Below are positions 24,212 to 33,154 of a stretch of DNA of 64,000 nucleotides, in pieces. Under the pieces are notes generated by a model that had not been told where the DNA came from, did not search any database, and was given only the letters and a program-made list of their open reading frames with translations. The translations under genes were made by a program, and so were the position numbers. The stretch comes from Oscillibacter hominis. GTDB lineage: Bacteria; Bacillota; Clostridia; Oscillospirales; Oscillospiraceae. The stretch is taken from assembly GCF_014334055.1 (NCBI RefSeq), contig NZ_CP060490.1, forward strand, positions 2,170,001 through 2,234,000, read 5' to 3'. Each line of letters begins with the position of its first letter. Within the stretch, counting starts at the first letter, position 1.

Positions 24212-24252
24212 AAAAAGGAGCGTTGCAGAACCTTTACATTCTGCAACGCTCC
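24212..24252 (-). terminator. Terminator of tRNA-Gly
   Basis: Perfect 14-bp stem (24217-24230 with 24239-24252), 8-base loop, and a minus-strand T-run (AAAAA at 24212-24216). Confidence 0.9.
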
Positions 24253-24260
24253 CAAATTTT

Positions 24261-24336
24261 TGGAGCGGGCGACGAGGCTCGAACTCGCTACCTCCACCTT
24301 GGCAAGGTGGCGCTCTACCAGATGAGCTACGCCCGC
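24261..24336 (-). tRNA. tRNA-Gly (anticodon GCC)
   Basis: 76-nt cloverleaf on the minus strand: acceptor GCGGGCG/CGCCCGC, anticodon loop TTGCCAA in a CCACC/GGTGG stem, T-loop GTTCGAGCC, encoded CCA. No clear promoter directly upstream; possibly read through from the lipoprotein gene. Confidence 0.97.
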
Positions 24337-24373
24337 ACAGCAAAAATGATTTTAGCAGACGTTTCTCAATTTG

Positions 24374-25084
24374 TCAAGATGGATTTTCAATTTCATCGGT
24401 CACTTCTTCGGTATTTACAGACGGAATCCCCTCTTCCGGCGCAAAAGAGCCGTCCAGCACGAACTCGATCAGCCCCACGTCCGTCTCGCTGGGATAGTAA
24501 TAGGCGCCCCAGGGCGGGGCCTCCTCGCTCAGCCCCTGCTGGGATCGCAGTTCGGAGAGCATCCGCTCCACTGTGGCCTGCTCGCCGTTGAAATAGCCGA
24601 TCCGCACCGCCAGCTCCGTCTTGCCCTCCTGGAGAGCGGCGTTTAAGAGTTCCGGCAGTGCCTCCGTGCTGGTGGCGTTGACCACCGACTGAATCTGCTC
24701 GGCCGTGCGGCGGTAGCGCACCGACACGGTGATCTCATAGTAACCCCGCTGGGCCTGGCTGGCGGAAGTGATGTACTCCACCGCATAGGCACCCATGGGC
24801 GTCTCCTGCTGGACCTCGCTGGAGGCCTGCTCCAGGGCCTCGGACACGGTCATGTCATCCTCATAGTCATAGAGGCGGATGACGGCGTTCTCCGTGTGCT
24901 GGCCCACCAACAGCAGCAAATCGTTCACCAGGTCCTGATAGTTCTCCGCCCGCAGCGTGTCGGCCTCGCTCTCCCAGTACCGGCTGTTATGGGGCTCCAC
25001 AGAGCTAAAGTCCCGCTCCAGAAGGGAGCAGCCGCCCAGCAGCAGGCAAAGTGCTGTCAGCACCAGCATCCCCCGTGTCTTCAC
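24374..25084 (-). CDS. Lipoprotein of unknown function
   Basis: 236 aa. The N-terminus MKTRGMLVLTALCLLLGGC is a lipoprotein signal with lipobox LGGC (Cys19), so it is anchored on the outer face of the membrane. The mature part is acidic and helical-beta (SEALEQASSEVQQETPMGAY, ITVSVRYRRTAEQI) with a long acidic C-terminal tail. I do not recognise a family. It follows the LUD gene by 33 bp in the same direction and may be in the parC operon. Confidence 0.7.
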   Translation of the reverse strand: MKTRGMLVLTALCLLLGGCSLLERDFSSVEPHNSRYWESEADTLRAENYQDLVNDLLLLVGQHTENAVIRLYDYEDDMTVSEALEQASSEVQQETPMGAYAVEYITSASQAQRGYYEITVSVRYRRTAEQIQSVVNATSTEALPELLNAALQEGKTELAVRIGYFNGEQATVERMLSELRSQQGLSEEAPPWGAYYYPSETDVGLIEFVLDGSFAPEEGIPSVNTEEVTDEIENPS

Positions 25085-25117
25085 GGCTGTCCCTCCCTTG
25101 CTTTCTTCAGCAGCAGA

Positions 25118-25714
25118 TCAATAGCCTAACTCCTCATCCACCAGCACGACCTCGGTCTCCATGCCGGTCATGGGTTCCCACAGCACCACCAGCGTCCGGC
25201 AGATCCGGCCGGGGCTGGCACAGTCGTAGCACCGGTCGCCCTTTGCGGCGCAAGGCGTCTTGGCCCCCAGGCGCTGGGCGTTCTTCGGCGCGGCGATGTT
25301 CCGCGCCCGCCACAGCGCCTCCTCATATGTAGGGGCGATCTTGTTCCGCCCCACCACCAGATAGACCTTCTCGTGGCCAAACAACGACCCGGCCACCCGG
25401 TTTCCGCTGCCGTCGATGTTGATGAGCTCCCCGGTCTCCGCCAAGCCGTTGACGGAGGTCAAATACACCTGGGTGGTCATGGCCTCCCTGCGCAGCTCCG
25501 GCCCGCCCTGCCAGTGCCAAACCACCTGGTTATGGCTGCCCAAGGTCTCGTAAAGGCCCATCTCCTGCAGCGTGACAGACCCGCCGAAACCCACCGTCTT
25601 GTTGTCGATGGATCGGTTCAGGTACTCCGCCGCCTCAGCCGCCGTACCAAACCGGCTCACCGCAAAGCCTCTGCTTTTCAGCGCCTCACTCACTTTATCA
25701 AACATCCTGTGCAT
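25118..25714 (-). CDS. LUD-domain protein (LutC/YkgG-related)
   Basis: 198 aa. The LUD fold shows in VGFGGSVTLQEMGLYETL, the SVNGLAETGELINIDGSGNR strand-turn and VYLVVGRNKI. In LutABC the domain takes part in lactate oxidation, but stand-alone proteins with a C-terminal Cys-containing region, here CAAKGDRCYDCASPGRICR, are common in Clostridia with unknown role. The Cys cluster could bind a metal or Fe-S. It lies 12 bp after parC in the same direction. Confidence 0.82.
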   Translation of the reverse strand: MHRMFDKVSEALKSRGFAVSRFGTAAEAAEYLNRSIDNKTVGFGGSVTLQEMGLYETLGSHNQVVWHWQGGPELRREAMTTQVYLTSVNGLAETGELINIDGSGNRVAGSLFGHEKVYLVVGRNKIAPTYEEALWRARNIAAPKNAQRLGAKTPCAAKGDRCYDCASPGRICRTLVVLWEPMTGMETEVVLVDEELGY

Positions 25715-25726
25715 CCCCTTTCCTTT

Positions 25727-27964
25727 TTACAGCAGCTCCAGCTGCTGTTCCTCCTGGTCTTCCTCCCGGAGCAGCGCCCCGGCCGCCGGAATCTGGCGCA
25801 CCCGGTAGCGGCTGTGGTTGACGATATGGGTCTCCTCCGGCGCAGCCACCCGCTCCAGGCGGTACTTGGGCTTGAGCTTCATCACCGCCACGCCCTGGGT
25901 GGAGCGGGTGGTCTTGGGCACAAGCAGGGCGGTGGACACCATCAGTGCCCGGGGCTCCGAGGAGTAGAGCACCACCTCACAGTCCTCCTTCAGCTCCCGG
26001 ACGGCCACCAGCGGGCTCTTGTCGGAATACGCGCCGGTGAGCTTCCGCCGGTTGGAGGCGGTGCGATAGGCGCTCAGTTCCACCCGGGCGGCCTTGCCGT
26101 TTTCAAAGAAGAACAGCACCTGGCCGGAGTAGTCGCCGGGGAGGCAGGCGTACACCACGTTCTCCCCCTCGTCCATGCCCAGTTTGCTGGGCAGGTAGTC
26201 GCCTAAGACGCTGGCCTTCGCATCGTCAAACTCGCTCAGGCGGGTCTTGTACACCTGGCAGCGGTCGGTGAAAAACATGATCTCCGCGCAGTTGGTGGAC
26301 TCCATCTGGCGGCTGAGCCCGTCGCTGTCCTTGAACTTCTGTTCGCTGCTCATGCGCAGCGAGGCGGGGGTGATCTTTTTAAAGTATCCCTCCCGGGAGA
26401 GGAAGAGGTTGACGGGATAGTCCTCCACCTCGTCCTCCTCCGTGTACTCCTCCACCTCGTCGCCGTAGACCAGGGTGGTCCGGCGGTCCTCGCCGTACTT
26501 TTTCTCCACCTCGGCAAGCTCGTCGATGATGACCTTTTTCACCCGCTGAGGGCTCCCCAGCAGGTTTTCCAGGTCCTCGATCTCCTCCTGGAGGGCTTCG
26601 GTCTCCTTCACCCGCTTGAGGATATACTCCTTGTTGATGTTGCGCAGCTTGATCTCCGCCACATACTCCGCCTGGACCTGGTCAATGCCGAATCCGATCA
26701 TCAGGTTGGGGATGACCTCGGACTCCTCCTCCGTCTCCCGGATGATTTTGATGGCCTTGTCAATGTCCAGCAGGATGCGCTTGAGGCCCTTGAGCAGGTG
26801 CAGCTTGTCCTTTTTCTTGTTCAGGACAAAGTAGACCCGGCGCCGGACGGACTCGGTGCGCCAGGCCGTCCATTCCTCCAAAATTTCCCGGACCCCGAGG
26901 ACCTTGGGCTGTCCGGCGATGAGCACGTTGAAGTTGCAGCTGCAGCTGTCGGAGAGCGTGGTCAGCTTGAAAAGCTTGGCCATCAGCTTGTCCGGGTCCA
27001 CGCCCCGCTTCAGATCGATGGCCAGCTTCAGCCCGGAGAGGTCCGTCTCATCCCGCATGTCGGCAATTTCCTTGGCCTTGCCCGCCTTGATGAGCTCTGC
27101 CACCTTGTCTAAGATCGCCTCCGTGGTGGTGGTGTAGGGAATCTCATAAATCTCAATGAGGTTCTCCTCTTTGACATAGCGGTACTTGGCCCGGACCCGG
27201 ACGCTTCCCCGGCCCGTGCGGTATATCTCCTCCAGGGCCGCTGCGTTGTAAATCAGTTCGCCTCCGGTGGGAAAGTCCGGCGCCAGCAGGGTATCAGAGA
27301 GTGTGCACTCGGGATTTTTCAGGTAGGCGACGGCAGTCTGACAGACCTCCCGCAGGTTGAAGCCGCAGAACTGGGAGGCCATGCCCACGGCGATGCCGGA
27401 GTTGGCGGACACCAAGATGTTGGGGAAGGTGGTGGGCAGCAGGGCTGGCTCCTTCATGGTGTTGTCGTAGTTGTCCACAAAATCCACGGTATCGGAGTCA
27501 ATGTCCCGGAAGAGCTCCGCGCAGATGGCGGAGAGCTTTGCCTCCGTATACCGACTGGCGGCGTAGGACATATCCCGGGAGTAGACCTTTCCGAAGTTGC
27601 CCTTGGAGTCCACAAAAGGTGCCAGCAGCGCGCCGTAGCCCTTGGAAAGGCGCACCATGGTCTCATAGATGGCCGCGTCGCCGTGGGGATTTAGCCGCAT
27701 GGTCTGGCCCACGATGTTGGCGGACTTGGTGCGGCCGCCGGTGAGCAGGCCCATCTTGTACATGGTGTAGAGCAGCTTTCGGTGGGAGGGCTTGAAGCCG
27801 TCGATCTCCGGGATGGCCCGGGAGACGATGACGCTCATGGCATAGGGCATGTAGTTGACCTCCAGGGTGTCGGTGATGGGCTGTTCCACCACCGCCGCCT
27901 GGAGCCCCAGCACATTGGAGGGGACTACGGAGGTCTTTTTCGGGGTTTTGTCATTTTTCTTCAT
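25727..27964 (-). CDS. parC: Type IIA topoisomerase subunit A, ParC/GyrA-like (divergent)
   Basis: 745 aa from ATG 27962-27964 with AGAGGT upstream. The breakage-reunion domain begins near 40 (VNYMPYAMSVIVSRAIPEI) and holds the catalytic Tyr in AASRYTEAKLS; a long coiled coil follows around 370-480 and a short C-terminal beta-propeller region (about 515-735) with no GyrA box. This points to a decatenase (ParC-like) rather than gyrase. It cuts and passes DNA with ParE, encoded further upstream. A secreted-protein gene and a strong terminator separate it from parE, and it has its own TATAAT promoter. LUD and lipoprotein genes follow closely. Confidence 0.9.
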   Translation of the reverse strand: MKKNDKTPKKTSVVPSNVLGLQAAVVEQPITDTLEVNYMPYAMSVIVSRAIPEIDGFKPSHRKLLYTMYKMGLLTGGRTKSANIVGQTMRLNPHGDAAIYETMVRLSKGYGALLAPFVDSKGNFGKVYSRDMSYAASRYTEAKLSAICAELFRDIDSDTVDFVDNYDNTMKEPALLPTTFPNILVSANSGIAVGMASQFCGFNLREVCQTAVAYLKNPECTLSDTLLAPDFPTGGELIYNAAALEEIYRTGRGSVRVRAKYRYVKEENLIEIYEIPYTTTTEAILDKVAELIKAGKAKEIADMRDETDLSGLKLAIDLKRGVDPDKLMAKLFKLTTLSDSCSCNFNVLIAGQPKVLGVREILEEWTAWRTESVRRRVYFVLNKKKDKLHLLKGLKRILLDIDKAIKIIRETEEESEVIPNLMIGFGIDQVQAEYVAEIKLRNINKEYILKRVKETEALQEEIEDLENLLGSPQRVKKVIIDELAEVEKKYGEDRRTTLVYGDEVEEYTEEDEVEDYPVNLFLSREGYFKKITPASLRMSSEQKFKDSDGLSRQMESTNCAEIMFFTDRCQVYKTRLSEFDDAKASVLGDYLPSKLGMDEGENVVYACLPGDYSGQVLFFFENGKAARVELSAYRTASNRRKLTGAYSDKSPLVAVRELKEDCEVVLYSSEPRALMVSTALLVPKTTRSTQGVAVMKLKPKYRLERVAAPEETHIVNHSRYRVRQIPAAGALLREEDQEEQQLELL

Positions 27965-28029
27965 AGAGTACCTCTGGATTGAGCCGAACTGCGGTCGCAC
28001 ATCCGGATTTTTAAATTACATATTGGGGT

Positions 28030-28058
28030 ATTATATCATTTTTTCCCGGGAATGGCAA
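28030..28058 (-). promoter_or_regulatory. Promoter of parC
   Basis: Minus strand: -35 TTGCCA (28053-28058), 17-bp spacer, -10 TATAAT (28030-28035), about 60 bp before the start. Confidence 0.75.
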
Positions 28059-28110
28059 CAAACGCTGTCGAAAGGCTTCTCAATCCCTTTTCCGTATGAG
28101 TTTCCGGCAT

Positions 28111-28144
28111 CAAGGCCCCGTCCGCAGAAGCGGACGGGGCCTTG
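28111..28144 (-). terminator. Terminator after the secreted protein gene, upstream of parC
   Basis: Perfect 15-bp stem CAAGGCCCCGTCCGC/GCGGACGGGGCCTTG with loop AGAA; no long U-run. It separates the parE-secreted protein unit from parC. Confidence 0.75.
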
Positions 28145-28168
28145 TGGAATCGTTCCGTGAGCAGCGCT

Positions 28169-30013
28169 TTACAGGGTGGTCTCCTCTGCGGGCTGGGGCT
28201 CCTCGTCGTAGCCATAGGGGTTGATGACGTTGGCGTCGGCGGGCAGCTTGCCCGGGGCCTGCTGAGTCTCGCTGGTGGACGCGGTGTAGCGGATCTCCAG
28301 GTCCATGGTGTTTTTGATCTTCATCACCAGGTTCATGTTGACGCCGGTGGAGGACACCTTGCCGTCGGCGGTAATCAGCATCACCGGGAGGAAATAGCCC
28401 ATATCCTGGCTCTGCATCTCCACCTTGAAGGTAGCCGCCCCGTCCCGTGCAATGCGCAGGTCCGCGTTGAGCTTGTCAAACTCATTGTAGTAGTCCGCGT
28501 CCTCGCCATAGGTCTCCTTTAGGTAGGCCTGATAGTCTTCCATACCGTAGTGGAGCACATCGTAGCCGCCCTCGCCCTGGAAGCAGCCGTCGCCCAGCAG
28601 CACGGCGGCCTCATCGGCATACTCCTGGATCTCCTGATAGAGGTACACCGCATTGTAGTAAACACCGCCCTCGTCAGCACCGCTGAGCCCTGTGGCGGAG
28701 GTGTAGATCAGGCCGCCCACACTGGAGGCGCCCTCATTCAAATCCAGCCCCAGGGCGGGGATGGCGACCCAGTCGTCCTCCGCGTACTCCGTCTCCGGCA
28801 GGTAGGCAAGCAGGGGCAGGTTCAGGTACATCATGCCCTCCTTGCCGTCGTAGATCAGTTTGAACTTCACATTGGCAAGCGCAGACTTCAGGCTGCTGAG
28901 CTGGGCGGAGGTCATGCCCGCGAAGAGCTGGTCGAACTCCTCCAGTTTGCCCAGGGCGGCCAAATCCAGCCGGCCGGTGACGCTGAAGGCATCGGCGCTC
29001 TGAACCACCTCCAGGGAGGCGTCCATGTTGTAGGTCTTATTGCCGTTGATGGAGTCCAGCAGCGTCAGGTCCGCGCCAAGGGAGGCAACGGTCTTGTAGT
29101 TCTTTGAGGGGTTGCGTGCCAGGGACTCCAGCAGCCGGTTGAGCACGGTGAACTTGCTGTCCACCTCCGCCACCAGGGCCTGGCGGTTCAGCAGAACGGC
29201 CGTTTCAAAAAGGGAGTCGTAAAATACGTCGCAGCCCAGGGTCTGGGCGAAAAAGCGGACGGGGATGTAGGTGCGGCCGTTTTTATAGTAGCACTTGGCG
29301 TCCATCTGCACCTTCAGCTCCTGGCCGCCCGTGCGGACGGTGACCACATCGCTGCCGGCCTTGAAATAGAGCGCCGCGTCTCCCTCCACCGTCTTTCCCC
29401 CGGCGGTGACCACGGTATCCTTGAACCGGCAGACCGCCATGCCGTCCTCATAGGAGACGGTTCCGCCCAGGGCCTCCAGCACCTGGCGGCAGGGCACCAT
29501 GGTCCGGCCGTCCTTCAGCTCCGGCTGGGCGTCGAACTTCAAATAGCTGCCATCCAGCATCACGCCCAACTGGCCGGGCACACCGCCCAAGGCCTTCTTG
29601 CTTTCGGCAGCCTCTTTTGCCGTCTCATCGGCCCACCACAATTCCCAGAGGTAGTCGTCCAGCAGATACTCGTTGAACTCCTCCTCGCTTTCGAAGCCCA
29701 TTTCCAGCATGTAGTCCTCTTTGCTCTGGTAATAGTCTCCGGCCCAGTATTCCTCGGCCCAGTACTTGTCCGGGTCAAAGGCCTGGATTTCGGCGGCATG
29801 GGCCTTTTTCCAGTTTTCATAGTCCACCTCATAGGAGATGTCCTCATAATAGGCCTCCAGGTCGCCGTCGTAGTAATACTCCACACACTCCTCCAGGGAG
29901 TCGAAGCCCCATTCCTGCCACTGGGGCGGGTCCGTGTCCTCATAGCCGTAAGCGGGCAGCGTCAGTGAAAGCGTCAAAAGCAGGCAGAGCAATGCGGAAA
30001 TGATCCTTTTCAT
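28169..30013 (-). CDS. Secreted protein with copper amine oxidase N-terminal-like domain
   Basis: 614 aa from ATG 30011-30013. Residues 1-22 are a signal peptide ending ALA-like (LTLPAYGYE). Residues 25-150 are very rich in Glu, Asp, Tyr and Trp, with repeating short helices. Around 160-300 lie two copies of the alpha/beta motif of the copper amine oxidase N-terminal domain, VPCRQVLEALGGTVSYEDG and IPVRFFAQTLGCDVFYDS, a cell-surface module in Clostridia that does not itself imply amine oxidase activity. The remaining 300 residues are unassigned, with a beta-rich pattern recalling LolA/LppX-type lipid-binding folds only weakly. It lies between parE and parC; a link with topology is not expected, so the order is probably accidental. 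Confidence 0.8.
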   Translation of the reverse strand: MKRIISALLCLLLTLSLTLPAYGYEDTDPPQWQEWGFDSLEECVEYYYDGDLEAYYEDISYEVDYENWKKAHAAEIQAFDPDKYWAEEYWAGDYYQSKEDYMLEMGFESEEEFNEYLLDDYLWELWWADETAKEAAESKKALGGVPGQLGVMLDGSYLKFDAQPELKDGRTMVPCRQVLEALGGTVSYEDGMAVCRFKDTVVTAGGKTVEGDAALYFKAGSDVVTVRTGGQELKVQMDAKCYYKNGRTYIPVRFFAQTLGCDVFYDSLFETAVLLNRQALVAEVDSKFTVLNRLLESLARNPSKNYKTVASLGADLTLLDSINGNKTYNMDASLEVVQSADAFSVTGRLDLAALGKLEEFDQLFAGMTSAQLSSLKSALANVKFKLIYDGKEGMMYLNLPLLAYLPETEYAEDDWVAIPALGLDLNEGASSVGGLIYTSATGLSGADEGGVYYNAVYLYQEIQEYADEAAVLLGDGCFQGEGGYDVLHYGMEDYQAYLKETYGEDADYYNEFDKLNADLRIARDGAATFKVEMQSQDMGYFLPVMLITADGKVSSTGVNMNLVMKIKNTMDLEIRYTASTSETQQAPGKLPADANVINPYGYDEEPQPAEETTL

Positions 30014-30117
30014 ATGCAGTTCCTCTCTTTCAGGCCGGTTCGGCCAATATTCCCTGTGGATGAACCAGCGCCGGTTCTCCCTCCGGCCGCCGGGACAGGA
30101 CTTTAAGGGACGCACCC

Positions 30118-32100
30118 CTACGAGATATCCGCCATTTCCAGGTACTTGTACCCGTTTTCGGCAATGTGGTCCTTTCTGCCAGGCAGGTTTTCCCCCAACA
30201 GCAGGTCAAACACCCGGGCCGTCTCCTCCACATCCTCCGGCATCACCCGGATCAGCCGCCTGGTCTCCGGGTTCATGGTGGTCAGCCACATCATGTCCGG
30301 GTCGTTCTCACCCAGCCCCTTGGACCGGTCCACCTTCACCTTTTTGCCCTCCAGCTCCTTGAGGATGCCCACCTTTTCCTGATCGGAGTAGGCAAACCAG
30401 GTCTTGTCTCCGCAGGTGATCTCAAAAAGCGGTGTCTCCGCGATGTAGACATAGCCCTCCCGGATCAGCGTGGGGGTCAGGCGGTAGAGCATGGTCAGGA
30501 TCAGCGTCCGGATCTGGAAGCCGTCCACATCGCCATCCGTGCAGATGATGACCTTGTTCCACCGGAGGTTTCCCAGGTCAAAGGAGGCCATGTCCTTGAC
30601 GTGCTTGTTCTGTACCTCCACCCCGCAGCCAAGGACCTTCACCAGGTCGGTGATGATTTCACTCTTGAAGATTTTGCCGTAGTCCGCCTTCAGGCAGTTG
30701 AGGATTTTGCCCCGGACCGGCATGATCCCTTGGTAATCCGCGTCCCGGCTGAGCTTGACGCTGCCTAAGGCGGAGTCGCCCTCCACGATGTAGATTTCCC
30801 GCTTGTCCACATCCCGGGACCGGCAGTCCACAAATTTCTGCACCCGGTTGGCAATGTCGATGCTGCCGGAGAGTTTCTTTTTGATGTTCAGCCGGGCCTT
30901 CTCCGCGCTCTCCCGGCTGCGCTTGTTGACGAGCACCTGCTCGGCGATCTTTTCCGCGTCAAAGCGGTTTTCAATAAAGTAGATCTCCAGGTTGCTGCGC
31001 AGGAAGTCGGTCATGGCCTCCTGGACGAACTTGTTGGTGATGGCCTTTTTGGTCTGGTTTTCGTACGAGGTGGCGGTGGAGAAGTTGGAGGACACCAGCA
31101 CCAAACAGTCCTCCACGTCGGCCCAGGTGACCTTGGACTCGCTCTTCTGATACTTCCCGTTCTGCTTCAAATAGGCGTCGATGGCGCTGACAAAGGCGGA
31201 CTTGGCCGCCTTCTCCGGGCTGCCGCCGTGCTCCAGCCAGGAGGAGTTGTGGTAGTGCTCGATGATATGCACCTTGTTGGAAAAGCAGCAGGCCACGCTG
31301 AGCTTCACCTTGTACTCCGGCTTGTCCGCTCGGTCGGAGCCCCGGCGCTCAGCCTGCCAGAAGACCGGCGCGGTGAGGCTGCCCTCTCCGGCCAGCTCCG
31401 CCACGTAGTCGCTGATGCCGTTTTCATAGAGGAACTCCGAAGTCTCAAACTTCCCCGGGCCAACCTCGTTCCGGAACCGGAAGGTGATGCCGGCGTTGAC
31501 TACCGCCTGGCGCTTTAAAACGTCGGTGAAAAACTCCGCAGGGATGTCGATGTCCGTGAACACGTCCAGGTCCGGCAGCCACCGGTGGCGCGTGCCGGTC
31601 TTTTTCCGGCTCAGCGGCGTCTTGGACAGCTCCCCCACGATCTGGCCCCGCTCAAAGTGCAGGGCGTACTCAAACCCATCCCGCCAGACGGTGACATCCA
31701 TATAGCGGGAGGCATACTGGGTGGCACATGCGCCCAGCCCGTTCAGGCCGAGGGAATACTCATAGTTGTCCCCTTCGTTGTTGTTGTATTTACCGCCGGC
31801 GTACAGCTCGCAGTACACCAGCTCCCAGTTATACCGGTTCTCCTTGGGGTTCCAGTCCACCGGGCAGCCCCGGCCGCAGTCCTCCACCTCCACGGAATGG
31901 TCGCCGTACCGGGTAACGGTGATGACCTTGCCGTGGCCCTCCCGGGCCTCGTCGATGGAGTTGGACAGGATCTCAAATACGGCGTGCTCGCATCCCTCCA
32001 GCCCATCGGAGCCAAAGATGACGCCGGGGCGCTTTCTGACCCGGTCCGCCCCCTTCAGTGAGGAGATGCTCTCATTGCCGTAGCTTTTTGCTTTGCCCAT
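30118..32100 (-). CDS. parE: Type IIA topoisomerase subunit B, ParE/GyrB-like (divergent)
   Basis: 660 aa from ATG 32098-32100, since GGAGG lies 6 bases upstream and a start 18 bp earlier has none. GHKL ATPase motifs: ILSNSIDEARE, DCGRGCPVDW and the lid GLNGLGACATQYAS. TOPRIM motifs: VEGDSALGSVKLSRDADYQ (EGDSAGGSAK in canonical proteins), PVRGKILN and CTDGDVDGFQIRTL with the metal-binding Asp pair. The changed TOPRIM loop marks a divergent branch. It powers strand passage by ParC. Promoter at 32158-32186; the region upstream carries DnaA-box-like sites. Confidence 0.92.
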   Translation of the reverse strand: MGKAKSYGNESISSLKGADRVRKRPGVIFGSDGLEGCEHAVFEILSNSIDEAREGHGKVITVTRYGDHSVEVEDCGRGCPVDWNPKENRYNWELVYCELYAGGKYNNNEGDNYEYSLGLNGLGACATQYASRYMDVTVWRDGFEYALHFERGQIVGELSKTPLSRKKTGTRHRWLPDLDVFTDIDIPAEFFTDVLKRQAVVNAGITFRFRNEVGPGKFETSEFLYENGISDYVAELAGEGSLTAPVFWQAERRGSDRADKPEYKVKLSVACCFSNKVHIIEHYHNSSWLEHGGSPEKAAKSAFVSAIDAYLKQNGKYQKSESKVTWADVEDCLVLVSSNFSTATSYENQTKKAITNKFVQEAMTDFLRSNLEIYFIENRFDAEKIAEQVLVNKRSRESAEKARLNIKKKLSGSIDIANRVQKFVDCRSRDVDKREIYIVEGDSALGSVKLSRDADYQGIMPVRGKILNCLKADYGKIFKSEIITDLVKVLGCGVEVQNKHVKDMASFDLGNLRWNKVIICTDGDVDGFQIRTLILTMLYRLTPTLIREGYVYIAETPLFEITCGDKTWFAYSDQEKVGILKELEGKKVKVDRSKGLGENDPDMMWLTTMNPETRRLIRVMPEDVEETARVFDLLLGENLPGRKDHIAENGYKYLEMADIS

Positions 32101-32157
32101 ATATCCTCCAAAATCCATGGCACACAGCTTTGTGCCACTTCCTATTTGATCTACTTT

Positions 32158-32186
32158 ATCATAACGTATTTTTCCCCCTCTGGCAA
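32158..32186 (-). promoter_or_regulatory. Promoter of parE
   Basis: Minus strand: -35 TTGCCA (32181-32186), 17-bp spacer, -10 TATGAT (32158-32163). Confidence 0.65.
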
Positions 32187-32298
32187 GGGTTGCCTTTGTG
32201 CCTTTCCTCCCGATTTTTCACTTTTCGTGCCGAACCGGCAGGAAGAAACAGGTGACATAAACAAGCTGTAATTTCTTGTAACACTTTGCAAGCAGGAG

Positions 32299-32328
32299 TT
32301 ATGCACATTTTCCACATGGTTTTCCACA
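32299..32328. repeat. Cluster of three DnaA-box-like 9-mers
   Basis: TTATGCACA (32299-32307), TTTTCCACA (32308-32316) and TTTTCCACA (32320-32328), each one mismatch from TTATCCACA, all in one orientation and almost abutting. Confidence 0.45.
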
Positions 32329-32415
32329 CCATTATGTAAACTGCTCTTTCGGCAAAAAAATACCGCTTTTCCTCTTCTTCCCCCGGATCCCTTTTTGCCG
32401 GATTCGGTCGAAGGG

Positions 32416-32449
32416 AAAAAGCGCGCTGCCGCTCATCGCGGCAGCGCGC
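32416..32449 (-). terminator. Terminator of folT
   Basis: 12-bp stem GCGCGCTGCCGC/GCGGCAGCGCGC, loop TCATC, with a minus-strand T-run (AAAAA at 32416-32420). Confidence 0.88.
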
Positions 32450-32457
32450 CTTACAGC

Positions 32458-33069
32458 TTACCAGGGGATGCGGTCCCCCTCCATCTGAGTGGGGATCAGG
32501 TGCTGGCGCTGCATGGCGGGCAGCAGCAGCTGGAAGAGCATGACCATCAGGAGAATCTGTACGGGGAGATACAGGATGTTTTTCACCAGGCTGGCAGTCA
32601 TGTAATAGAGGTAGCCCTTGGAGTAAAGGATGGCGCTCCAGAGCGAGCCCAACAGCACGTTCTGGATATTGGTCAGCACCTTGGCCAGGATGATGCGCTT
32701 CACAGTGATTTTGGCGCGGTAGAAAAACAGGGCGTAGATGAAGCAGCCCATCATGGTGGTGAGCATATAGCCGGGGAAGTAGGGGTAGCCGCCGGAGCTG
32801 ACAAAAAAGCTCAGCGTATCCTCGGCGGCGGCAAACACGAGGCAGCCCAACGGCCCGTAGACCAGGGAGCACAGTGCCCGGGCCAAAAACGTGATGCTGA
32901 CGCTGAGGTTTTCGCCCATGGGGATCTTAAACCGGGAGAGCACGATGCACCCGGCAATCATCAGCGCCGCAAACAGCATGCACCTGAGGTCCCTCAGGCT
33001 GACAGCGGCCTCCGGCCAATAGCCCTTGGACAGGGGCGAGGCAAAGAGATGTTTTTCGCGAATGAGCAT
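32458..33069 (-). CDS. folT: Folate ECF transporter S component FolT
   Basis: 203 aa from ATG 33067-33069, the start that follows GGAAGG and matches the riboswitch layout. Six membrane segments, with the folate-family stretch LRDLRCMLFAALMIAGCIVLSR, ARALCSLVYGPLGCLVFAAAEDTLSFFV and KVLTNIQNVLLGSLWSAI. It binds folate in the membrane and is completed by shared EcfA/A'/T subunits, which are not in this window. A tetrahydrofolate riboswitch lies in the leader and controls it, which independently supports the assignment. Confidence 0.95.
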   Translation of the reverse strand: MLIREKHLFASPLSKGYWPEAAVSLRDLRCMLFAALMIAGCIVLSRFKIPMGENLSVSITFLARALCSLVYGPLGCLVFAAAEDTLSFFVSSGGYPYFPGYMLTTMMGCFIYALFFYRAKITVKRIILAKVLTNIQNVLLGSLWSAILYSKGYLYYMTASLVKNILYLPVQILLMVMLFQLLLPAMQRQHLIPTQMEGDRIPW

Positions 33070-33076
33070 AAAAATA

Positions 33077-33132
33077 CCTTCCTTCTGTGTCAATTTGGCA
33101 GTCCGGAATCCGGAAAACCGCACAGAGGAAGG
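33077..33132 (-). promoter_or_regulatory. RBS-sequestering hairpin of the folT riboswitch (expression platform)
   Basis: Minus strand CCTTCCTCTGTG (33132-33121) pairs with CACAGAAGGAAGG (33089-33077), leaving one bulged base. The second strand contains the folT ribosome binding site, 7 bases before the ATG. This fits control of translation rather than termination. Confidence 0.75.
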
Positions 33133-33154
33133 CGCCACCACATCTCTCATATGC

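Larger units (their letters stand above)
32101..32457. other. Intergenic region between parE and folT
   Basis: 357 bp, no gene. Contains the parE promoter, a small inverted repeat TGGCACA/TGTGCCA (32119-32138) in the parE leader, three DnaA-box-like 9-mers (32299-32328) and the folT terminator (32416-32449). Confidence 0.6.
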
